From an uncultured Pontibacter sp. (GTDB lineage: Bacteria > Bacteroidota > Bacteroidia > Cytophagales > Hymenobacteraceae): a stretch of DNA of 64,000 bases. The stretch covers positions 1 through 64,000 of the forward strand of contig NZ_CANLMZ010000012.1 of the NCBI RefSeq assembly GCF_947492645.1, given 5' to 3'. The stretch's first letter is position 1, and each line of letters opens with the position of its first letter. The notes under the pieces are model-generated. The model did not search any database, was not told where the DNA came from, and was given only the letters and a program-made list of their open reading frames with translations. The position numbers and the translations under genes were made by a program. This document shows, one piece after another, positions 37,722 to 47,003 of the stretch.

Positions 37722-40181
37722 TTACTCTGAGTAAAACACACGCTTTACCCGCGTACTTACATTTGTAAGCAACTCGTACGGAATAGTGCCGATACGCTCC
37801 GCCAGTTCTACCAGCGTTACCTGTGGTCCAAAAAGTATAACTTCGTCTCCGGCCTTTACATTTTGCCCTGTAACATCTACCATGCACATATCCATGCACA
37901 CATTGCCGATGATAGGACAGCGCTTCCCGTTTACCAGCACAACGCCTGCCCCGTTGCTAAATCGGCGGTCATAGCCATCGGCATACCCAATGGCTATAGT
38001 GGCAGTTTGCTTATCGGTAGCAGCTATGCCTTTGCGGCTGTAGCCAACGGTATCGCCTTGCTTTATACTTTTAACCTGCGACACGGTAGTCTTTAATGTA
38101 CTTACTGATCGCAGCGCATCTTGCTCCGAGCCTGTGGCCTCAACCCCATACAAGCCTATACCTAGCCTGGCCATCTCCAGTTGGTGCTCCGGAAAGCGCA
38201 CAATACCTGCCGAGTTTAGGATGTGCTTTATCACCGGATAACCTAAAAATGCCTCTACCGCTGCGGCCATACTCCTAAAGGTTGTAATCTGCTGCTGCGA
38301 GAAATCATTGTGCATCGCCTCGTCGGCACCGGCAAGGTGGCTGAAAGTGCTGACCACCTGCACCTGCGGGTGCTGTTGCAGTAAGTTGAAAAGAGCATCA
38401 AAATCTTCTTCCACAAAACCAAGGCGGTGCATGCCTGTATCCAGCTTAAGGTGTACTTTATACTTGGTTCCTGCATCTGCTTCACCTAGAAACGCTTGCA
38501 GTAGCTCCAGGGAATATATTTCTGGCTCCAGGTTATACTGTTTCATTTTGGCGAAGCTGCCCGGCGAAGGATTCATCACCATAATGGGTAAGGTAATTCC
38601 GTGCTCCCGCAGCATCACGCCTTCATCAGCATAAGCAACAGCCAGGTAATCAACTCTGTGGAACTGCAGCAAACTAGCTACCTCAAAGCTGCCGCTGCCG
38701 TAGGCAAAGGCCTTTACCATTACCATCAGTTTGGTGCCCGGCTGCAGTTTAGAGCGGTAGTAGTTCAGGTTATGCACCAGCGCATCCAGGTTTACCTCCA
38801 GCACCGTGCCGTGTACTTTCTGCTGAAAAGCATGCACTATCTTCTCGAACTCGAACACGCGCGCGCCCTTCACCAGGATTACTTCGTTCCGGAACCTGTC
38901 TGCTGTAAACTGCTGCGTAAAATCAGAAGTGGAAGTATAAAACTCAGCAGGCAGGTTAAACAAATCTTTATACTTGCTGATGATAGGGCCGATGGCAATA
39001 AGCCGCTCTACCCCGTGCGCCTGCACCAGCTCTGCCACTTTGCTGTAAAGCTTACCCTCTGCCAAACCCGATTCCAACAAGTCGGAAAGTATAACGGTAT
39101 GCTTGCCTCGTTGGGGCTGGTTGGCCAGCAGGTCCAGGGCTATTGCCAAGCCTGCCAGGTCGTTGTTGTACGTGTCGTCTATCAGGTAGCAGCCGTTAAT
39201 GGCCTCTTTCATTTCGAGGCGCATGGCTACTGCGTGCAGTTTATCCAACCGGTCCTGGATATTTGCCAGAGGCACGTTCCGGTAAAGCAGAAAAGCCAGG
39301 CAATGCAGCGCGTTTTCTACAGAGGCATCGTCGGTGAAGGGGATGGAGAGCCGTTGTTTCTCGCCTTTGTAAGTATAAACTACAATGGTTTTGTGCCCGG
39401 CCGGCGTTGCCGCATTTATGTATAAGTCGGCTTGTTTATACTGCTGGCTCCAGGTAAATGATTTTATACTTTGCCTCTGAGCGGCTTCGTGTATCTGCTT
39501 GTGATCGGAACAGTAAAAGAGCAACTCGACACCCGAGAACAGTTTAAGCTTTTCTTCTACCTTCTGCTCTATCGTGCTAAACCCCTCGTTGTGCGCGCTG
39601 CCAATGTTAGTAAAGATGCCCAGGGTAGGCTGTATTACCTGTTGCAGCTTTTGCATTTCGCCGGTTTGTGAGATGCCTGCCTCAAAAATGGCAAGGGTAT
39701 GGTTAGGCTCCAGTTGCCACACACTTAGCGGCACACCTAGTTGCGAGTTGTAGCTTCGTGGACTTTTAACCACCAGCTCGTCGGGGCTCAGCAGCTGCGC
39801 CAGCCACTCTTTAACAATGGTTTTACCGTTGCTGCCAGTAATACCCACTACCGGCACTTTAAATTGTTTGCGATGCCAAGCAGCTAGCTGCTGCAGCGCC
39901 TCCAGTCCATTACCTACCCGCAGAATATTTGCTTCTGGGTAGTGTTGCTCAACATCGCCTGCCTCGCCATGCTCTATTACAAATTGCCTTACCCCCTGCG
40001 CATACAGCTGCTGCAGGTACTGGTGCCCGTCGTTATACTTGCCTTTTATGGCAAAAAACAACGTACCTGCCGGCTGCGACAGTTTTCGGCTATCGGTGAG
40101 CAGGTGCACCACAGGCAAGGGCTGCGCAAACTGCACAACTGTACCATTTGTTATTGTAGCAAGCTGTTCGAAACTAAGCAT
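37722..40181 (-). CDS. MurF-alanine racemase fusion
   Basis: This 819-residue protein joins two cell-wall enzymes. The N-terminal half (about 1-455) is MurF, which adds D-Ala-D-Ala to the UDP-MurNAc tripeptide; its ATP loop GITGSNGKT ends at residue 121. The C-terminal half (about 456-819) is a PLP-dependent alanine racemase that makes D-alanine; the PLP lysine is Lys490 in MVKAFAYGSG, and GNVCMDMCMVDVTG is the late signature. The fusion is common in Bacteroidota and lets D-Ala supply and its use be produced together. It has its own predicted promoter at 40204-40211. Confidence 0.95.
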   Translation of the reverse strand: MLSFEQLATITNGTVVQFAQPLPVVHLLTDSRKLSQPAGTLFFAIKGKYNDGHQYLQQLYAQGVRQFVIEHGEAGDVEQHYPEANILRVGNGLEALQQLAAWHRKQFKVPVVGITGSNGKTIVKEWLAQLLSPDELVVKSPRSYNSQLGVPLSVWQLEPNHTLAIFEAGISQTGEMQKLQQVIQPTLGIFTNIGSAHNEGFSTIEQKVEEKLKLFSGVELLFYCSDHKQIHEAAQRQSIKSFTWSQQYKQADLYINAATPAGHKTIVVYTYKGEKQRLSIPFTDDASVENALHCLAFLLYRNVPLANIQDRLDKLHAVAMRLEMKEAINGCYLIDDTYNNDLAGLAIALDLLANQPQRGKHTVILSDLLESGLAEGKLYSKVAELVQAHGVERLIAIGPIISKYKDLFNLPAEFYTSTSDFTQQFTADRFRNEVILVKGARVFEFEKIVHAFQQKVHGTVLEVNLDALVHNLNYYRSKLQPGTKLMVMVKAFAYGSGSFEVASLLQFHRVDYLAVAYADEGVMLREHGITLPIMVMNPSPGSFAKMKQYNLEPEIYSLELLQAFLGEADAGTKYKVHLKLDTGMHRLGFVEEDFDALFNLLQQHPQVQVVSTFSHLAGADEAMHNDFSQQQITTFRSMAAAVEAFLGYPVIKHILNSAGIVRFPEHQLEMARLGIGLYGVEATGSEQDALRSVSTLKTTVSQVKSIKQGDTVGYSRKGIAATDKQTATIAIGYADGYDRRFSNGAGVVLVNGKRCPIIGNVCMDMCMVDVTGQNVKAGDEVILFGPQVTLVELAERIGTIPYELLTNVSTRVKRVFYSE

Positions 40182-40203
40182 TAGATGAGGTTTATACTTG
40201 CAC

Positions 40204-40211
40204 CAAAGATA
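40204..40211 (-). promoter_or_regulatory. Putative -7 box for murF-alr
   Basis: The minus strand reads TATCTTTG, which matches TAnnTTTG, 22 bases before the start codon. Predicted leader is roughly 15 bases. No convincing -33 TTTG is present. Confidence 0.5.
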
Positions 40212-40350
40212 GCTGTAGGAGCTAAGAGTTAAAAGCTATGCGCCATGACTAAAGTTAACAGATACTCAGGTTCTGAGCCACTACACTTGTGTTTGAACAT
40301 CATTTACGAATAAATGTTGATGCTCACCGCCATACAGCTTGCAGATTTTA

Positions 40351-40358
40351 TACCTTTG
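40351..40358 (+). promoter_or_regulatory. Putative -7 box just before the DMT transporter start
   Basis: TACCTTTG ends 13 bases before the ATG at 40372, predicting an mRNA leader of only about 6-10 bases. There is no clear -33 element at the usual distance. Confidence 0.45.
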
Positions 40359-40371
40359 CGCACTTTTTTAC

Positions 40372-41334
40372 ATGAGCTATACTTTGAATACGATAGACAA
40401 AAAACCTTATTACGCTGCTGGCCTAGCAGCTTTTATTATCTGGGGCTTTATACCGTTCCCGCTAAAGGCGCTCGCCGCATACCCCAGCGGTCAGATTTTA
40501 TACTTCAGGGTGGCGCTGTCGGTGGTGCTGCTGTTGCTCATTTGCCTGGTGTTCCGGAAAAAGCAGGTAAAATCTACGTTAGCTTCGGTTAAAAGCAGCC
40601 AGCCAAAAGACAGGCGCAAGTTTATACTTTATACGTTTCTGGGTGGCGCGCTGCTCACCGTAAACTGGCTGTCGTTTATCTACGTCATCAACCACATCAA
40701 CATACAGACAGGCTCTTTTTCGTACCTGCTTTGCCCCATTATAACTGCCGTACTTGGTTTCTTGTTACTGAAAGAGGAGTTGCGCCTAAACCAATGGATT
40801 GCTATTGCGCTAAGTGCCATCAGCTGCGCGCTGATAGGGTCGGGAGAGATAACAAGCCTTTTGTTTAGTTTGCTGATTGCCCTGAGCTATGCTTTTTACC
40901 TGATCACGCAGCGTATCCTTAAAGATTATGACAAGATTGTGCTGCTAACGCTGCAGTTGCTATTGTCTTTTGCCTTTATAGGGCCGTTTTACTCTTACTT
41001 TAGCGCAGGCGCCACTACAGCACTTGGCCCGGACTTTTACCTGAACATTGGTTTGTTAAGCGCTGCATTTACGGTGCTGCCGCTTTTCCTTAACCTGTTT
41101 GCCTTAAAAGAACTAACCTCCGGCACTATTGGCATCCTGATGTACATTAACCCGATCCTTAACTTTATCATGGCCTTTTTATACTTCGGCGAAGAAACCA
41201 CAACGCTTAAGGTGCTGGCTTACCTGATTATTTTTATCTCTGTGATCATCTACAACCTGAACCTGAAAGGCCGCAAAAAGAGAGGCGATGGTTTAGTTAT
41301 TCCGCCTGTAGGAACTACCGCTGTCGGCAAATAA
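40372..41334 (+). CDS. RarD-type EamA/DMT family transporter
   Basis: This 320-residue inner-membrane protein has about ten predicted helices in two EamA repeats. The start (AAGLAAFIIWGFIPFPLKAL) resembles the RarD subgroup, and the helix around INHINIQTGSFSYLLCPI is the usual conserved segment at the end of the first repeat. RarD-like proteins are putative exporters of small metabolites; no substrate is known here. I chose the ATG at 40372 rather than an in-frame one at 40339, because it follows the predicted -7 box and begins just before the first helix. It converges on a small lipoprotein gene. Confidence 0.88.
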   Translation: MSYTLNTIDKKPYYAAGLAAFIIWGFIPFPLKALAAYPSGQILYFRVALSVVLLLLICLVFRKKQVKSTLASVKSSQPKDRRKFILYTFLGGALLTVNWLSFIYVINHINIQTGSFSYLLCPIITAVLGFLLLKEELRLNQWIAIALSAISCALIGSGEITSLLFSLLIALSYAFYLITQRILKDYDKIVLLTLQLLLSFAFIGPFYSYFSAGATTALGPDFYLNIGLLSAAFTVLPLFLNLFALKELTSGTIGILMYINPILNFIMAFLYFGEETTTLKVLAYLIIFISVIIYNLNLKGRKKRGDGLVIPPVGTTAVGK

Positions 41335-41367
41335 TGCAAAGTATAGGCGCTGCTGCGTTTCACTTAA

Positions 41368-41425
41368 AAGTATAAAGCAAGAGCCCCGGCAGTTTGTATA
41401 CTACCGGGGCTCTTGCTTTATACTT
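41368..41425. terminator. Bidirectional terminator with 22-bp perfect arms
   Basis: The arms 41368-41389 and 41404-41425 are perfect inverted copies with a 14-nt loop. The outer part of each arm is the AAGTATAA/TTATACTT word that is frequent in this genome. It lies between the convergent DMT transporter and lipoprotein genes. Confidence 0.85.
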
Positions 41426-41427
41426 GC

Positions 41428-41733
41428 TTATTGATTCTGCTGCTTTTGCTGCTGTTTCTTTTCGTCCAGTTTCTGCATTGCTCTGGCGGCTGTATCCTGA
41501 TTCGGATTCATCTCTCCAAAGCGGTTGGCCTGCTCAGCTGTTTCCGAAGTATCGCCGATGGGGGCAGGACGTGGGTTGCTCAGGTTTGCAGCCGATGAGT
41601 CGCCTTCAACGATTGCTTCGGCGGTGCCGGTACTTTCATCAATGGTAGTGTCTTGCTGGCCGCAGCCAAAACCAACGGCCGCTGCAAATGCTACGGCTAC
41701 CCCTGTTGTAAATATATTTGTGATCTTTTTCAT
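41428..41733 (-). CDS. Small acidic lipoprotein, function unknown
   Basis: This 101-residue lipoprotein has lipidated Cys24 (VGFGC). The mature part is hydrophilic, with a QQDTTIDESTGTAEA segment after the Cys and a Gln/Lys-rich end. No domain is recognised. The Asp-Thr-Thr opening resembles those of two other small lipoproteins at 60219-60662 and 62342-62581. Its stop is two bases from the terminator hairpin. Confidence 0.7.
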   Translation of the reverse strand: MKKITNIFTTGVAVAFAAAVGFGCGQQDTTIDESTGTAEAIVEGDSSAANLSNPRPAPIGDTSETAEQANRFGEMNPNQDTAARAMQKLDEKKQQQKQQNQ

Positions 41734-41827
41734 GTCCGTTTTAAGTTACGTATTTGCTCTTTTTTAACGGACACAGCACTAATTGGTTATCCAAAGCCTT
41801 TACACCTGCGCTCCCAGATTTGCTGTT

Positions 41828-44419
41828 TTAGAACCCGACGCCAATCATAATGCCCGTTCTGGCTTTGTTGCCTTCCTGGAACGAGGTGACAAAATCTACG
41901 CGTATCACTTTAAAGATGTGTTCAATGCCCAGGCCCAGCTCCAAGTAGTTTTTAGACTCCCTGGTGTTCAGGTAATTTAAACTGATAACTTCCTGCCATT
42001 TCAGCTTTCGGAACAGCGGCACTTTGTTAAACAAAAATCCATTGAAGTGATGTTCAAAATGCCCTTCCAGGTAGCTGTTGTTGGTGCTGTAGCGGTAATA
42101 GTCCAGCAGCTGAAAACCATTGTACACGCCGGCAAATAAGGTGCGGTTGCCATTAAAGTGCTTGTAATCCATCAGGCGCATGTCTTCTTTGCCCCAGAAC
42201 GTGCCGGTGGTTAAGGTATATTCGCTGGCACCGAATAATCCCAGACTAATATTATCATTTATAGTCAGGTTGGCCATATTGTACTGCACATCGCTGCCCA
42301 GTGCTTTTATACTTCCGCGGTAACTCAGCGTAAACCGTGGGTATTTAGAGCCAAGGTTAATCTTATCGTCGGGTCGGGTAATGTACTTCATACCCGGCTT
42401 AAAACTAAGCGCGGCCGTAATTGTAAGTGCTTCATGAGCTGTAAAATCGGTATCTCCTAACTCTGCATTTACAGGCGTGTTAGGTGTAAACCTGCTGCCT
42501 TCCTCCCCGCTCCTGCTCCTGAAAGTATAATCCGTAGTATTTTGCAGCGGCATGCGGTGAGCGTAATTAATGTTCGTGTTCAGGTTAACCCCGTTCAGTA
42601 GCTCCGTCCGGAACGATACCTGGCCAAAGTCCCGCTGGTACAGCTTCATGTAGTTTTTCTCCAGCGCCAACGTATAAAGCGTGTTAACAAAAGGAGATAT
42701 AGGCTCCAGGTTATTAATCTGGTAAATGTAGCGCCCGCCCTCAATACCTACATGGCTGTTCTTAAACGGGTTGTAGCTGTAGCCAAGGCGCAGTTTTGCG
42801 TTCAGCTTATCGTTGGCAAAGCCATACCTGATGGTTGGCTCAATGGCGTAGGCGCGGCGGTCTTCGAAGCTCCTGTTATAGGTCATGCGCACATTGGCTG
42901 CCACGCCCTCTACGGTATTGTACTGCAGTATACTTGCGCCGCCAGTCAGGCCAACAATCGGGTCGAAGCTAAGGCGGGTGCGCTTGTAGCTGTTGCTGTA
43001 AGTATAGCCTCCAAACAAGAAGTTTCCGATGGAGGGTTTGTTACGGATGTGGTCGATAGAGTCTTTGTAAGCCTGGGAGTTTTTGATCACTTCCATGCTG
43101 TCCTTTTTAGTGTAATCCTTTACCTCCTCCTGCGTTAGCGGCACCGGCCTTACCGATGCCCAGTAGGCTGAGTCGCGGGTGTTGGCTTCCTTCTCTATCG
43201 CCAGCACTTCCTTTTTAGTAAACAGTTTCTCGTCTACCGCAGGCCTTTGCTCTGCTGGTGTTGCCTCCTGTGGTTTTACCAGTCTTACTTTTGCCTTTCT
43301 TGGAGATTTAGCCTGGGCGATGGCTTCTTTCTCGGATGCAGGCTCCACCTCCTCCAGCACCGGAGGCTTGCTGTAAGCAGGCTGCACTTTATACTTAGAA
43401 TACACACCCGTTACATAGCCGCCACCCTTAAAGCCGAAGCCGGCTGCCTCAAAGTTATACTTCTGCGATACTGGCAGCCATACCCCTTCGGCCACAGGCG
43501 CGTATACCTGCCGTACCCGTATCCAATCCACAAACTCAATTCCTGCGTTCTTCGTCAGTTTCAGGTCGGTGCTGTGTATGCGCCAACTGCCATCCACGAT
43601 GTACATGAAGCCCGAAAACACCGGGTCGTTTTTGCGCTTGGGTATAACTTTTATTTTGTTGATGGTGCGGCCATTCTCCTGAAAAGTGCCCAGGTACTCG
43701 TAGCGGTAAAAGAACAAGGCATTGTTTGCCAGTGGCGATACAAAACCACGCTCGCTCAGCCCCTGCACTTTTAGCAGGTTATCGTAAAAGCTGATGTTCA
43801 TTTCGGATGCCTGGTTAAAGCTGAAGCCCTTCTTCTGACCGCTTACTTTACTAGAGATCATCCGCTCGTGTATCTTATTGGGCTTTTTAAAGCTAAGAAC
43901 CGAAACAGACTCGGACAAGTAAACGATGCCTGTATCCACATCCACCACTTTTATACCCAACACTTTAGACGGCACTTTATCCATGCGGGCCACGCCTTTC
44001 ATGTATACTTGTGTGCTCCAGGCATTTACTTCGTTCTGGTGGTATTTGCGCAGCCTGATGGCATTGCGCATAATGGCATAGGCGGGGTCTTCGTCGGCGG
44101 CGCGCACAACCACTTCTTTCAGGTTTAGCACCTCCGGCAGTAACTGCACGTTCAGTTCCTGGGTGCCATCGGCAATAGTTACCTTCTCGGTGCGGGCGCG
44201 GTAGCCAACATACTTAAACTCTAACGTATAGGTACCGGCATCGAGCTGCACCTGGTAAAACCCCTGGTCGTTAGAGGCGGTGCCGCTGGCAGTTTCGTTT
44301 ATGTAGATACTGGCGAATGGCAGCGGCTGTCCGTTTTCGTCGGTAATGCGGCCACGCAACGTGCCAGCCTGGCTAACTATTGGTATTAATAACAGAAACA
44401 GCAGGTAAAAAGGGCGCAT
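41828..44419 (-). CDS. DUF5686 / carboxypeptidase-regulatory-like outer-membrane protein
   Basis: The 863 residues comprise a signal peptide (about 18), a carboxypeptidase-regulatory-like domain (about 20-100, TLRGRITDENGQPLPFASIYI), a central DUF5686 region, a linker rich in Ala, Glu, Pro and Lys (about 375-425), and a C-terminal region of strands typical of an outer-membrane barrel. Members are restricted to Bacteroidota and their role is unknown. They look like TonB-independent surface or barrel proteins. It stands alone on its strand, between the small lipoprotein and the second DMT transporter. Confidence 0.88.
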   Translation of the reverse strand: MRPFYLLFLLLIPIVSQAGTLRGRITDENGQPLPFASIYINETASGTASNDQGFYQVQLDAGTYTLEFKYVGYRARTEKVTIADGTQELNVQLLPEVLNLKEVVVRAADEDPAYAIMRNAIRLRKYHQNEVNAWSTQVYMKGVARMDKVPSKVLGIKVVDVDTGIVYLSESVSVLSFKKPNKIHERMISSKVSGQKKGFSFNQASEMNISFYDNLLKVQGLSERGFVSPLANNALFFYRYEYLGTFQENGRTINKIKVIPKRKNDPVFSGFMYIVDGSWRIHSTDLKLTKNAGIEFVDWIRVRQVYAPVAEGVWLPVSQKYNFEAAGFGFKGGGYVTGVYSKYKVQPAYSKPPVLEEVEPASEKEAIAQAKSPRKAKVRLVKPQEATPAEQRPAVDEKLFTKKEVLAIEKEANTRDSAYWASVRPVPLTQEEVKDYTKKDSMEVIKNSQAYKDSIDHIRNKPSIGNFLFGGYTYSNSYKRTRLSFDPIVGLTGGASILQYNTVEGVAANVRMTYNRSFEDRRAYAIEPTIRYGFANDKLNAKLRLGYSYNPFKNSHVGIEGGRYIYQINNLEPISPFVNTLYTLALEKNYMKLYQRDFGQVSFRTELLNGVNLNTNINYAHRMPLQNTTDYTFRSRSGEEGSRFTPNTPVNAELGDTDFTAHEALTITAALSFKPGMKYITRPDDKINLGSKYPRFTLSYRGSIKALGSDVQYNMANLTINDNISLGLFGASEYTLTTGTFWGKEDMRLMDYKHFNGNRTLFAGVYNGFQLLDYYRYSTNNSYLEGHFEHHFNGFLFNKVPLFRKLKWQEVISLNYLNTRESKNYLELGLGIEHIFKVIRVDFVTSFQEGNKARTGIMIGVGF

Positions 44420-44638
44420 GCATTAAGTGTTTAAGATTCAGAAAGCCGGGGAGCTATACCGTACGTTAGCTAGTATAACCTGGATAGTACTACGAAGTAG
44501 ATGCAGAAACCGGTTAATCAGTTGCCTGCAACGTATAAAAAGGCTGCACTTATGGTGCAATTTATACTTCTACTGCTTAACGTTGCAGCACATCGTTATA
44601 TTTTATCCAAATTTAAGCCCATCACGAAACCACCTGCC

Positions 44639-45508
44639 TCACCTGCTTTCTGCTGCAAGGGCCTCTTTTTTGGTAAGGCGGTTTTTATAGCTCACGTTTA
44701 GCACAACCCCAACAAGCACCAGCGCCATACCGGCATACGACCACACGCTGAATGTTTCATCGAAAAATATAAACCCAAAGAACAGGGCGTAGATAATGCC
44801 AATGTAGTTAAGGGTGGCCACTTTGGAGAGCTCTTCTGTTTGGTAGGCCATGGTCATGTAGTACTGCGCCAGCTGCGTGAGCACACCAACCAGTATAAGT
44901 ATGCCCCAGTCCCAACCTTCTGGTTGCACCCAGTTAAAAGCTGAGTATAAACCTGTAACAGGCAGCGCCACCAACGGAAAGTAAAAAACGATTACCAGCG
45001 GATGCTCCCGGGTGTTAAGCTTCCGGATCATGTTATAGGCGATGCCGGCAAACAATGCACTTGCCACTCCCAAGCCCAGGTACAGCGGTGATATGCGTAC
45101 ATCCACCCCCTCAATTACCAAAATACCCACAAACGAGATCAGGAAGAAAACCCACTGCCACGGCTTTACTTTCTCCTTCACAATGAAAACGCCAAGTATG
45201 GTGGTAAAAATAGGCGACAGGTATTGTATGGTTACGGCTGTAGCCAAAGGAATATGCTGTAGTGTTGTAAAGAAAAGTATAAGCGCTGCTGCCCCGGCCA
45301 CGCCACGCGTTATCAGCAAACCGTGATGCGTACCGATCACACTTACGTTCTGCCGCTTCAGCATAGCCCAACTCATAACAAGCGAAACGCCGGAGCGGAA
45401 AAGTATAACCTCCACCGCCGGTATATGCGACACTTCCTTCACACAAACGTTCATCAAAGCGAAGAAGAACGTAGACAGCATCATGTGCCGTACTCCTTTA
45501 GATAACAT
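44639..45508 (-). CDS. EamA/DMT family transporter
   Basis: This inner-membrane protein of about 289 residues has ten predicted helices in two EamA repeats (MLSTFFFALMNVCVKE at the first helix, IPLATAVTIQYLSPIF closing repeat one, and LNYIGIIYALFFGFIFFDE in repeat two). This fits the S-adenosylmethionine/drug-metabolite exporter superfamily, but the substrate is unknown. The ATG at 45508 is preferred over a GTG at 45517, and Met at the ninth codon after it is also possible. It is not closely similar to the RarD-like transporter at 40372-41334. Confidence 0.88.
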   Translation of the reverse strand: MLSKGVRHMMLSTFFFALMNVCVKEVSHIPAVEVILFRSGVSLVMSWAMLKRQNVSVIGTHHGLLITRGVAGAAALILFFTTLQHIPLATAVTIQYLSPIFTTILGVFIVKEKVKPWQWVFFLISFVGILVIEGVDVRISPLYLGLGVASALFAGIAYNMIRKLNTREHPLVIVFYFPLVALPVTGLYSAFNWVQPEGWDWGILILVGVLTQLAQYYMTMAYQTEELSKVATLNYIGIIYALFFGFIFFDETFSVWSYAGMALVLVGVVLNVSYKNRLTKKEALAAESR

Positions 45509-45723
45509 AGGTACCACTACAAAAGAAATCAGACGAGGGGCGAAAAATCCCGAGGTAAAGTATAACCCCGAGAAAGTTGTTTGCTGTACTTCAGGGTGCT
45601 TTTACCCTTCGCTGCCTGTAAATTGTTTTCACTACAAATGTCTGCTTTTATACTTTCGGAAAGAAGCTTTTTGGGCAGAAGTATAAAGTGCAGATACAGA
45701 ACTCTGCTTTACGTCAACTTGTT

Positions 45724-45731
45724 TATATTTG
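45724..45731 (+). promoter_or_regulatory. Putative -7 box for recX
   Basis: TATATTTG matches TAnnTTTG and ends 19 bases before the TTG start of recX. It leaves a short leader. No clear -33 element was found. Confidence 0.45.
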
Positions 45732-45750
45732 AGTAACCAACCACACTATT

Positions 45751-46233
45751 TTGGATCGCCAGAAGAAACAGAAAACATATACTCCCAAAGAGGCCCTGAT
45801 AAAAGCCGCCGCCTATTGTGCTTACCAGGACCGTACCCAACAGGAAGTACGGGAAAAGCTGTATACTTACGGTCTTGAGCCTGACGATGTAGAGGAACTG
45901 ATTATACGCCTGAGCCAGGAGAAACTGATTGACGAGGAACGCTATGCCCAAAGCTATGTGCGCGGAAAGTATGGCCTGAAGAAGTGGGGCCGGCGCAAAA
46001 TTATGCAGGGCTTGAAGAGCAAAGGCATCTCGGACTATTGCATAAAGCAGGGCCTGAAAGAGATAGACCCCGAAGTATACGAGCAAAACCTGCTGCAGCT
46101 GCTGGAGAAGAAAAACGCCTCCGAGAAAGAAAAGAACCCTTTTACCCGCCGCCAAAAGCTGATCTATTTTCTTATGAGCAAAGGCTATGAAGGAGACTTA
46201 GTGCAGGACGCGATCAAGAGCTTGGAAGCATAA
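45751..46233 (+). CDS. recX: RecX family regulatory protein
   Basis: RecX binds RecA filaments and limits recombination. The 160 residues form three-helix repeats with family segments AYCAYQDRTQQEVREKL, LIRLSQEKLIDEERYAQSYVRGKY, and a W-GRRKIMQGLKSKGIS stretch. The start codon is TTG: an in-frame TGA lies at 45730-45732 and no ATG or GTG occurs between it and the conserved N-terminus. The rare start suggests low, tightly set translation. recA is not in the window. Confidence 0.88.
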   Translation: MDRQKKQKTYTPKEALIKAAAYCAYQDRTQQEVREKLYTYGLEPDDVEELIIRLSQEKLIDEERYAQSYVRGKYGLKKWGRRKIMQGLKSKGISDYCIKQGLKEIDPEVYEQNLLQLLEKKNASEKEKNPFTRRQKLIYFLMSKGYEGDLVQDAIKSLEA

Positions 46234-46324
46234 GCTTGCAAGAATATCGGTTATCAAAGCGTTTCTGTATATTAGCTAAAACTTATTTTACCAAATAGCA
46301 GAAACACTTTCACATATAATGCAG

Positions 46325-46347
46325 ATAAACGTCATGATGACGTTTAT
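46325..46347. promoter_or_regulatory. Candidate operator upstream of the zeta-like cassette
   Basis: Perfect 10-bp arms (46325-46334 and 46338-46347) flank a 3-base centre. The palindrome lies 57 bases upstream of the predicted -7 box and 80 bases before the ATG. Palindromes of this kind serve as operators in autoregulated toxin-antitoxin operons. Confidence 0.45.
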
Positions 46348-46403
46348 ACAGTAGTTGTGGGTAAGACACAAGATGAATTGCCAACAAATATGACAAAGTA
46401 ATG

Positions 46404-46411
46404 TATATTTG
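46404..46411 (+). promoter_or_regulatory. Putative -7 box for the zeta-like gene
   Basis: TATATTTG matches TAnnTTTG and lies 15 bases before the ATG at 46427. A TTG at 46378-46380 could be part of a -33 element with a slightly long spacer (23 bases). Confidence 0.5.
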
Positions 46412-46426
46412 GTAAAGGAAAAACTA

Positions 46427-47003
46427 ATGCCAAATTTATACATCATATCGGGTTGTAACGGTGCTGGAAAAACAACAGCTTCCTTCACCGTCCTTCCTGA
46501 AATGCTAGGCTGCCGTGAATTTGTTAATGCAGATGAGATTGCACGCGGACTCTCTCCTTTTCAACCAGAAAAGGTGGCCGTAGAAGCAGGCAGAATAATG
46601 CTTCAACGAATTGACGAGCTACTAAGAAAGAAGGAAGAGTTTGCCCTTGAAACAACACTCGCTACAAGAAGCTACGCGCAGACAATCAAGAAAGCCAGGG
46701 AAAGTGGGTATAATGTTACCCTCGTTTATTTCTGGTTAGCATCTCCTGAGCTAGCCATAACAACGTGTAAAGAACCGAGTAGCGGAAGATGGTCACCATA
46801 TCCCCGAAGATGTAATCCGTAGAAGATATAAAAAGGGAGTTAAAAACCTCTTTGAGTTATTCATCCCTATTTGTGATTATTGGATAGTTATTGATAATTC
46901 ACAAACACCATACAATATAGTGGCAGAAGGCCAGGAAGACCAAGAGTTGAAAATACAGAATCAAACTATTTGGGATAAGTTAAGAACATTAAGCCATGAA
47001 TAA
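46427..47003 (+). pseudogene. Zeta-toxin-like P-loop ATPase/kinase with a frameshift
   Basis: Reading from the ATG at 46427, the protein begins with a strand and P-loop GCNGAGKTT (residues 9-17), then FVNADEIARGL and ALETTLATRSY, as in zeta-toxin-like kinases (COG4185 type). After ASPELAI at about 46763 this frame loses all family character and stops at 46820-46822. The +1 frame continues with RVKNRVAEDGHHIPEDVIRR and runs to a TAA at 47001-47003. Removing one base near 46763-46768 restores a protein of 191 residues, a normal length. Zeta toxins phosphorylate UDP-activated sugars; relatives of this branch are less well known. The gene is either inactivated or mis-sequenced; no slippery heptamer for programmed frameshifting is evident. 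Confidence 0.8.

Noticed and set aside
38601..39425. Long open frame (274 codons) on the + strand inside murF-alr
   Set aside because: The minus-strand gene has clear MurF and racemase motifs throughout. The overlapping frame is rich in His, Gln and Leu without any domain.
46427..46822. Programmed frameshifting to explain the split zeta-like gene
   Set aside because: There is no slippery heptamer with a following structure at 46763-46768. A single-base insertion or a sequencing error is simpler.
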